Source: CAZXEU01 sp964639665
GTDB lineage: Bacteria; Bacteroidota; Rhodothermia; Rhodothermales; Bin80
Assembly (NCBI GenBank): GCA_964639665.1
Contig: CAZXEU010000009.1
Coordinates: 1-7,878, forward strand
Reading direction: 5' to 3'
Length of the DNA stretch: 7,878 bases
Made by a program: the position numbers and the translations under genes. The notes under the pieces are model-generated. The model was not told the origin of the DNA. It searched no databases and saw only the letters and a program-made list of their open reading frames with translations. Of the stretch, positions 1-5,519 are shown piece by piece (positions within the stretch are counted from its first letter, which is position 1; each line of letters begins with the position of its first letter).

Positions 1-128
1 GGTGTAGGCCCGTGGGCCATCGGGGGCGTGCCGACCAGAACGGGTGGCGGCGCGGTACACTCGGCGGATCCGGCAGCCAAGGGGCGAGCCCCGGCACGAA
101 GGCCCCGGAGATGCCAGACGAAGGGTAG

Positions 129-164
129 GGCGTGGCGCCCCGGTCACTCAGAGCACGCCACGCC
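129..164. repeat. Inverted repeat, 8-bp arms
   Basis: The arms GGCGTGGC (129-136) and GCCACGCC (157-164) are perfectly complementary and separated by 20 bases. The left arm starts directly after the TAG at 126-128 that would end a plus-strand gene entering from the left. A hairpin there could mark the 3' end of such a transcript. No T-run follows on either strand, so it is not a canonical intrinsic terminator and may be chance in GC-rich DNA. Confidence 0.35.
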
Positions 165-250
165 TCGCAGCCAATCTGTGCGAGAGATTCCGGTTTGGCC
201 GGGTGGATCCACCGAGAAAGGAGCAATCCGCGCAATCCGATCGGGCCGGG

Positions 251-270
251 AAAACGTGCCGGCATCCGGC
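251..270 (-). terminator. Possible weak intrinsic terminator of the left receptor gene
   Basis: Read on the minus strand, the stop codon of the receptor gene (280-278) is followed by a short hairpin with arms GCCGG and CCGGC around a 3-base loop ATG (270-258). After three more bases comes a run of four T (254-251). Position and order fit a Rho-independent terminator, but the stem is only 5 bp and the T-run is short. It may be weak or fortuitous. Confidence 0.35.
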
Positions 271-277
271 TCGCGCG

Positions 278-3130
278 CTAGAACAGGTCGGCCGCCAGGC
301 GCACGTACCACGCCGCGCCGTTGTAGTCCCACGGCGTGCTTCGGGGATGAAGGTTGCCTTGCCGCGCGGTTTCCTCCGGATGCGCCTCGGGAACCTTGTC
401 CAGAAGATTGTGCACTCCGATGGCCAGGCGATACGCGGACCAGAACGAATGCCCGATTTCCGCACCCACAATCAGGGCCCCGTCATAGGAATCCAGTACG
501 CTCACGCCGCCGGCGCCTGCGCAAGATGCCGACCGAAACCGGCAGGCGCTCCAGGAATCGTAGTAGTTCAGGCGCAGCATTCCGTGCAGCGAAGCCCATT
601 GGTACCGGCCCGTAACCACTACCCGGTGCCGGGGACTGTACTTCTCGATTTCTGCCTGGCGCTGGGGCGTAAGCAGACTCAGCATCACGGGCTCTTCAAG
701 CCGGGTCCCAAGGAATTCGCTGATTTCCCTTGGCGGAGCAAAACTGAGGAGCTCGGTATGAGTCCAGTTCCAGGCGGCGCTGGCGCTCATCTCGTGGCCG
801 TTGGCGCGGTCCCGCCGCCATGCCAAGAGCAGGTCTGCCCCTCGAGTACGCGTGTCAAAGTCGTTGGAATAGAATTTGATCTCTCCGAGGTTTCCGACAC
901 CCCCGAGGATGTCACGCTCGTCGATGATGCGGGTGATTTCATTTGTGAGAGGGATGCTGCCCGTTACCGCGATCCGGTCCCGGAAGCGGACGTCAAACAA
1001 GTCCAGCGTCAGGTCGAGATCAGGCGCCAGCTCCAGGATGGCGCCGAAGGACAGGTTGGTTGAGCGCTCCTCGGCAAGCTCCCGGCCACCCAGACCCTCG
1101 GCGATCGGGTGCGAGGGCGGCAGCTGGCCCACTTCGATCAGGCCCTTCTCCACGGAGAAGGATGTAGTCCTGAACACGTTCAGATTGATCTGTCCCGGTG
1201 TGGGAGCCCGGTATCCGGTGCTGGCCGTGGCGCGAAGCGATGCCCAGCCCAATGCCCGCCAGAGTACCGCCAACTTGCCTGTTAGCGTGCTGCCGAAGCT
1301 GTCGTAGAAATTCTCGTAGCGGGCCGCGGCGCCGATTAGCACGGCCTCCGAAGCATCGGTCTCCAGGTCGATGTAGAACGCGTAATTGGGCCGGGACCAC
1401 TTGCCGGCAAATCTTGGATTCAGCCCCTGGTATCCGTTCGAGCCGACGCTAAAGCCCTGCACGGCATAGGGTCCGGCGCTATAGGAGTCAGGATCGCCGG
1501 GAGTGCTCTCGAATGTCTCTCGCCGCCATTCCGCGCCCCAGGCGAAATTCAGGGGAGAGGCAAAGAATCCGATCGCCACCGGATATGAAAAGTCCACGTT
1601 TGCTGCCAGGTCTTCCTGGATGTAGTCCCGGGGGCGGAATGAGGTAGGCGTAGCCGGGCCGTACGAGGCGTTGATGGTATTGTAGATATAGTAGTCCATC
1701 ACGCTGCGGGCGGCGGAGATGCTGGCATCCCAGGTAAATCCGCCGGGCGTAGAGCCCCTTGCGCCCGCGACCAGGCTTAGGTCGTCCATGTCCGCGCCGA
1801 ACCGGGGCGTAAACCCGCCGGGAAAGAGTCCATTGAACAGAAAGCAGCTGTCGCCATACTCGCGCAGGAATTGCTCCACGGCTGCATTGTCGGAATTCAG
1901 GTCCGGCAGAGCTAGCACGGCCCGGCAGTCAATGCCGTCATTCGGGTCCAGATCAAGTACTGCGCGCACGGCGTCCTGGCCGCTGCCAAACCGGAAGACG
2001 CTGCCGCGGGCTGTGGTGGTGCCTGGCGAGCGGAAAAAGAAGCCTCCCTCGGAGGAGCGTTGCCCCCATCCCCCGAACGCATAGGCCCGGATGGACGGCC
2101 CCAGATCCAGCCCGGCGTTCAGGAAGCCGACCCAGGCATGGTCCACGTCCGGACTGCCCCAGATCTGCGCCGGGTCGGCTACCGGATATCCCCGGCTCTC
2201 GAGGATCCGCGCATCTTCCCGCTGATCGCTTCGCACGGTAGGTGCGGTATTTCGGTACTCAAAGCTGATGTTGACAAATCCGCTCCTCGAAAGCGGCAGC
2301 CCAATGTTGGCACCGACATCCCCGAATCCGCCATCGCCTTCAAGGTACTGTCCACCGTGCAGGTGAACATGGGCGCCATGCGCTGCATCCCGCAGCTGGA
2401 AATTGAGCACGCCGGCAACGGCATCGGCCCCGTACTGCGCTGCTGCGCCATCGCGAAGCACTTCGATTTGCTTTATGGCTATGCCGGGAATCATATTCAG
2501 ATCCGGACCCTGCGCTCCCTCGTTGAGCGATGTCGCGGAGAGCGCAATGGAGGCGGACCGGTGGCGCCGCTTGCCGTTGACGAGCACCATGACGTTGTCT
2601 GTCGGCAAAGAGCGCAGCGTGGCGGGTCTTACCAGCATGGCTTCGTCGCCGCCCCTCTGAACACCGTAGGACGGAATCAGCGTTCTTAGCATGTCGTCCA
2701 TGTCCGTGGTTGGCACGCTTTCTATGTCACGCGGGCTCAGCACATCCACGGGCACCGCGGAATCCTTCACCAGGCGCGGAAGCCGCCGCGAACCGACGAC
2801 GACCATCTCCTCCAGCTGCAGGACGTCGGGTACGAGAACGACATCCAGGGTGGTTTCTCCAGCGGGCACCCGTAGCCGCTGCGACACGAATCCAACGAAT
2901 GAGAAAGCGAGAATGCCGTCCCGGGAAGGCAGTTCAATGGCATAGGCGCCTCCGGAATCCGTAATTGTGCCGATGGTCGTGCCCTGCAGTACAATTGTCG
3001 CACCGGCGACCGGGGCTCCGGTGTCGCTTTCGGTCACGGTGCCCGTGATCATGACCTGCGCGTAGGAAAGCGCGGTCGCGCCTGCTGCCAGGATCAGCAG
3101 CGCTGTCACACTCTTGAGTACGATTCTCAT
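278..3130 (-). CDS. TonB-dependent outer-membrane receptor with N-terminal carboxypeptidase-regulatory-like domain
   Basis: This is a 950-residue outer-membrane channel that takes up a ligand using energy relayed by TonB-ExbBD. Residues 1-24 form a signal peptide (MRIVLK, then a hydrophobic run, then SYAQ). Residues about 28-100 are a carboxypeptidase-regulatory-like beta domain, with the typical G-T-V-x-E-x-D-T-G-x-P-V-A-G-A start. A Ton-box-like LEEMVVVGS follows at 106-114. The plug spans about 120-245 and contains VNGKRRHRS (184-192), DLNMIP (210-215) and IEVLRDGAAAQYGADAVAGV (222-241), a form well known in TonB receptors. The rest is a beta-barrel ending in the aromatic residue Phe. I start at 3130 because the frame, although open to an ATG at 3268, gives a basic 46-residue extension before the signal peptide. 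No clear Shine-Dalgarno sequence precedes either start. Cysteines occur as C402/C429 and C863/C870 and may form loop disulfides. No SusD or DUF4249 partner lies next to it, and the ligand cannot be inferred. The family is certain; the exact start is likely but not proven. Confidence 0.95.
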   Translation of the reverse strand: MRIVLKSVTALLILAAGATALSYAQVMITGTVTESDTGAPVAGATIVLQGTTIGTITDSGGAYAIELPSRDGILAFSFVGFVSQRLRVPAGETTLDVVLVPDVLQLEEMVVVGSRRLPRLVKDSAVPVDVLSPRDIESVPTTDMDDMLRTLIPSYGVQRGGDEAMLVRPATLRSLPTDNVMVLVNGKRRHRSASIALSATSLNEGAQGPDLNMIPGIAIKQIEVLRDGAAAQYGADAVAGVLNFQLRDAAHGAHVHLHGGQYLEGDGGFGDVGANIGLPLSRSGFVNISFEYRNTAPTVRSDQREDARILESRGYPVADPAQIWGSPDVDHAWVGFLNAGLDLGPSIRAYAFGGWGQRSSEGGFFFRSPGTTTARGSVFRFGSGQDAVRAVLDLDPNDGIDCRAVLALPDLNSDNAAVEQFLREYGDSCFLFNGLFPGGFTPRFGADMDDLSLVAGARGSTPGGFTWDASISAARSVMDYYIYNTINASYGPATPTSFRPRDYIQEDLAANVDFSYPVAIGFFASPLNFAWGAEWRRETFESTPGDPDSYSAGPYAVQGFSVGSNGYQGLNPRFAGKWSRPNYAFYIDLETDASEAVLIGAAARYENFYDSFGSTLTGKLAVLWRALGWASLRATASTGYRAPTPGQINLNVFRTTSFSVEKGLIEVGQLPPSHPIAEGLGGRELAEERSTNLSFGAILELAPDLDLTLDLFDVRFRDRIAVTGSIPLTNEITRIIDERDILGGVGNLGEIKFYSNDFDTRTRGADLLLAWRRDRANGHEMSASAAWNWTHTELLSFAPPREISEFLGTRLEEPVMLSLLTPQRQAEIEKYSPRHRVVVTGRYQWASLHGMLRLNYYDSWSACRFRSASCAGAGGVSVLDSYDGALIVGAEIGHSFWSAYRLAIGVHNLLDKVPEAHPEETARQGNLHPRSTPWDYNGAAWYVRLAADLF

Positions 3131-3407
3131 GCTGCGAGATTGCGTGAGCGGTCGGTTCAGAAGACTGGAAACCCGGATCCGAGCGATTCCGGAAGAAGTC
3201 CGTACGCGCAGCAGGCGTTTCGGCGCAATGTACCGCGAATCTCGCCAAGTCGCTCGGGCATGGCGCAATTCCGCCAGCGGGCGTGAGCCGGCCCCGCTCG
3301 CAGATTGGCCTGCTCTTGCTGGCCATCAATGCGCCTGCCGCAGGAGCCTATATTGATTCGCGCAGGTGTGACTATCTTCCTTCACGGACAAAGGCGGAGT
3401 ATGTCTA
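3131..3407. other. Divergent intergenic region between the left receptor and the ligase gene
   Basis: These 277 bases separate two genes transcribed away from each other, so both promoters should lie here. I see no complete match to the Bacteroidota pattern (TTTG near -33 with TAnnTTTG near -7). The nearest -7 candidates are TATATTG at 3349-3355 on the plus strand, about 53 bases before the ligase start, and TACATTG at 3232-3226 on the minus strand, about 95 bases before the receptor start. Neither has a well-placed upstream element. If the minus-strand candidate is real, transcription starts after the ATG at 3268, which supports the shorter receptor start. A palindrome CGGATCCG lies at 3174-3181. 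I see no small gene or riboswitch. Confidence 0.5.
3393..3399 (+). promoter_or_regulatory. Ribosome binding site of the ligase gene
   Basis: The sequence GGCGGAG lies 8 bases before the ATG at 3408 and is the clearest Shine-Dalgarno-like site in the window. It decides the start. Another ATG at 3401 is only one base from this site and in a different frame, where it stops after four codons, so 3408 is the working start. Confidence 0.65.
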
Positions 3408-4556
3408 ATGGTTAAGCTCAGTGAAGCGCAGGAGCCTTCCTTCACCATCGGCGTCGAGGAAGAGTACATGCTGGTTGATCGCACGACGGGTGACCTCATC
3501 AAGGAAGCGCCGGATTCCATGCTGTGCGAAGCCGAGGCGCTCCTGGAGGGTCAGGTGGCCCCGGAATTTCTGCAGTCGCAGATTGAAGTGGGAACAAGGG
3601 TCTGTCACACGATTGAGGAAGCGCGCCAGGAATTATCCAGGCTCCGCAAGGCTGTCTCGTCGGTGGCAGAGCGCTACGGCCTTGCCATCATCGCGTCCTC
3701 CACGCACCCCAAGGCTACGTACCTGACGCAGCAGCACACGCACAAGGAGCGGTACGCCATTCTCGCGCAGAATCTGCAGGTTGTCGCAAAGCGCATGGTC
3801 ATAAGCGGCATGCATGTGCATGCAGGCATCGAAGATGCCGATATGCGCATCGACTTCATGAACCAGACGGCCTACGTACTGCCGCATCTTCTGGCGCTCA
3901 GTACGTCGTCGCCGTTCTGGGAAGGCCAGGATACGGGGCTGATGTCATACCGGATCGCGGTGTGGAATACGCTTCCAAGGACCGGTTTGCCGGAGAGGTT
4001 CGAGAGCCACGCCGAATACGAGCGGCACGTTAACACGCTCGTGGAAGCCGGAGTGATCGAAGACAGCTCCAAGATCTGGTGGGATATTCGCCCGAGCAGC
4101 AAGTTTCCCACCGTCGAGATGCGGGTAGCGGACATATGCACTAGGCTGGAGGATGCGCTGTGCATTACCGCGCTGTACCGGTGCTGGCTACGCATGCTGT
4201 GGCGGCTGCGCCGCAGGAATCAACGATGGAGATCCTACGCCAACCTGCTCGTGTACGAAAACCGCTGGCGGGCCCAGCGCTACGGCATTGACGGTTCGCT
4301 GGTGGACTTTGGCCGCGGTAGCATGGTAGCGTATGCGCAGCTGGTGGACGAGCTTCTCGAAATGATCACCCAGGACGCGGAATTCTTTGGCTGCGTTGAG
4401 GAGATCGAGCATGCCCGAACGATTCTGCGGCGCGGCACCAGCGCCCACTGGCAGCGGCGGGTATTCAATGCGGCCAAGGAAGAAGGTGCAACCGATGATG
4501 AAGCCGTTCGCTGCGTCGTACAACTGCTTATCAAGGAGACCATGCACGGGCTCTGA
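3408..4556 (+). CDS. Carboxylate-amine ligase, glutamate-cysteine ligase family 2 (YbdK-like)
   Basis: This 382-residue soluble enzyme belongs to the GCS2 family, whose members use ATP to join a carboxylate, usually the gamma-carboxyl of glutamate, to an amine. E. coli YbdK, about 372 residues, shows only weak glutamate-cysteine ligase activity, so the real substrate here is open. Family hallmarks run in order: GVEEEYMLVD (15-24), with acidic residues of the ATP/metal site; MHVHAGIED (135-143), with metal-site histidines; STSSPFWEGQDTGLMSYR (165-182); WWDIRPSSKFPTVEMRVAD (224-242), with conserved Arg and Glu; and the C-terminal RRGTSA (341-346) and KETMHGL end. Length and motifs suggest an intact enzyme. 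No signal peptide is seen, so it should act in the cytoplasm. It is the only plus-strand gene: it diverges from the left receptor and converges on the DUF4249 gene, with stop codons directly abutting. The start is supported by GGCGGAG 8 bases upstream. The neighbouring transport genes do not reveal the substrate. Confidence 0.93.
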   Translation: MVKLSEAQEPSFTIGVEEEYMLVDRTTGDLIKEAPDSMLCEAEALLEGQVAPEFLQSQIEVGTRVCHTIEEARQELSRLRKAVSSVAERYGLAIIASSTHPKATYLTQQHTHKERYAILAQNLQVVAKRMVISGMHVHAGIEDADMRIDFMNQTAYVLPHLLALSTSSPFWEGQDTGLMSYRIAVWNTLPRTGLPERFESHAEYERHVNTLVEAGVIEDSSKIWWDIRPSSKFPTVEMRVADICTRLEDALCITALYRCWLRMLWRLRRRNQRWRSYANLLVYENRWRAQRYGIDGSLVDFGRGSMVAYAQLVDELLEMITQDAEFFGCVEEIEHARTILRRGTSAHWQRRVFNAAKEEGATDDEAVRCVVQLLIKETMHGL

Positions 4557-5519
4557 CTAGCGCTCGCCGGGCGGCAGTACGAGCAGCTCATAGTTTGCCT
4601 GTGCGTAACTGCCGAAGAGGCCGTGCGCACCCTGGATGTTCTCAAGCGGATTGGGGATCTCGCCGGGTGATAGTGTGGATCCGCCCTGCTGTACGCTCTG
4701 GGATCGGAAAAAGTCGTAGGCGTTGTCGTCCAGCGCGTTGATGCCGATGCGGTTGGGACCGTAGAAATTGATGCCGATCCATGGAAAGCGAAGAGACAGC
4801 GTTCCGTCCGGATTGACGTCATAGTTCTCTTCATTGAAGATGGGCGAGGCGCTTACCACCAGCGACTCAAAGTCCGCGCCTCCGATCTCGTTTTCGAGGA
4901 TATCGGCCGCGAGTGGCGTCAGCTGATCGGGATCCGGCTGAAGGGCTTCGCTCAGGACGATAAAGTAGGTCTGGCTCTGGCTCGGCGAGTGCGATCGCGT
5001 CATCCCGAGCTCCAGCTGCTCGGTGCTCTGGTACACGGCAGTCTGCCGGTTGCCACTGATCACGCTGAATGTGTCGGGAACGGTGGTTGTGGCAGTAATG
5101 GTCTCGCCGGAGGAGGGAACGCGGACCGACAGGCGGTAGGTACCCAGCGGCGTGGCCGCCAGGGACGAATCCACCGGGAAATAGACGCCCGCCGAATCAG
5201 GCGATTCCGCATATTCGATCGTGGAGACTGCCAATTGGGATCCCCCGAGCAGATCGACGGAGATGTCCGCGTCCGATACCGCAAGGCGGCCGAAGTCGTA
5301 CGCGCTGTTGATGGCGGCCGTGCGACTGAGCCGCACCGGGGGCAGCGGCTCTCCCGCAATCAGTATGCTCTCGACGACGTATTCCGTGCCTGTCGTGCCC
5401 GTTTCCACGCTGTCACAGGCCACAAGGCCGGCCGTGAGAACAGCTACGGCGAACCACGCAGAGGCATCCAGGCTGCTCCGCTTTCCAGAAGCCTCAAAAC
5501 TCAAGGCTGAGCGATACAT
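4557..5519 (-). CDS. DUF4249 domain lipoprotein, partner of the adjacent TonB-dependent receptor
   Basis: This 320-residue protein is predicted to be an outer-membrane-anchored lipoprotein. The N-terminal hydrophobic stretch WFAVAVLTAGLVAC ends in a lipobox with the lipidated cysteine at residue 35, followed by Asp-Ser. The family signature is visible at the N side as VVESILIAGEPLPPVRLSRT (48-67) and near the C end as NIQGAHGLFGSY (294-305). DUF4249 genes usually sit directly downstream of a TonB-dependent receptor with a carboxypeptidase-regulatory-like domain, exactly as here, and are thought to be surface partners in uptake. The molecular role is not established. The ATG at 5519 overlaps the receptor's 3' end (stop at 5494) by 26 bases, suggesting translational coupling; neither it nor an in-frame ATG at 5549 has a clear Shine-Dalgarno sequence. 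I prefer 5519 because it gives the shorter region before the lipobox, although 18 residues including an Asp still precede that stretch. The stop abuts the convergent ligase stop. Confidence 0.88.
   Translation of the reverse strand: MYRSALSFEASGKRSSLDASAWFAVAVLTAGLVACDSVETGTTGTEYVVESILIAGEPLPPVRLSRTAAINSAYDFGRLAVSDADISVDLLGGSQLAVSTIEYAESPDSAGVYFPVDSSLAATPLGTYRLSVRVPSSGETITATTTVPDTFSVISGNRQTAVYQSTEQLELGMTRSHSPSQSQTYFIVLSEALQPDPDQLTPLAADILENEIGGADFESLVVSASPIFNEENYDVNPDGTLSLRFPWIGINFYGPNRIGINALDDNAYDFFRSQSVQQGGSTLSPGEIPNPLENIQGAHGLFGSYAQANYELLVLPPGER

Larger units (their letters stand above)
1..277. other. Left-edge stretch without a supportable gene
   Basis: This GC-rich stretch lies downstream of the left TonB-dependent receptor gene. 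Several frames stay open through it, which is common at this GC content and is not proof of coding. Two edge-truncated possibilities remain. One is a plus-strand reading frame entering from the left and stopping at TAG 126-128, with a hydrophilic tail rich in Gly, Ser and Pro. The other is a minus-strand frame from an ATG at 265 that stays open to the window edge. The latter is very rich in Pro, Arg and Trp, lacks a clear ribosome binding site and resembles no family I know. I see no tRNA, rRNA, RNase P RNA or tmRNA signature. A hairpin and a possible terminator within it are listed separately. Confidence 0.4.

Noticed and set aside
44..1063. A 339-codon open frame on the plus strand opposite the C-terminal part of the left receptor, plus an overlapping 195-codon frame at 28-615.
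   Set aside because: They run antisense to a clearly recognisable receptor, have no family motifs and are rich in Arg, Pro and Gly, as expected for shadow frames in GC-rich coding DNA.
2060..2689. A 209-codon plus-strand open frame inside the left receptor gene.
   Set aside because: It is antisense to the plug and early barrel region, with no recognisable domain or ribosome binding site. It is a shadow frame.
3401..3415. A four-codon reading frame (ATG at 3401 to TAA) overlapping the ligase start, a possible leader peptide.
   Set aside because: Its ATG lies one base after the Shine-Dalgarno-like site, too close for efficient initiation, and such a short overlap is likely by chance.
3808..3823. 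A near-perfect palindrome, GCATGCA and TGCATGC arms with a 2-base gap.
   Set aside because: It encodes the conserved Gly-Met-His-Val-His-Ala metal-site motif of the ligase, so the symmetry follows from the His and Met codons rather than from an operator.
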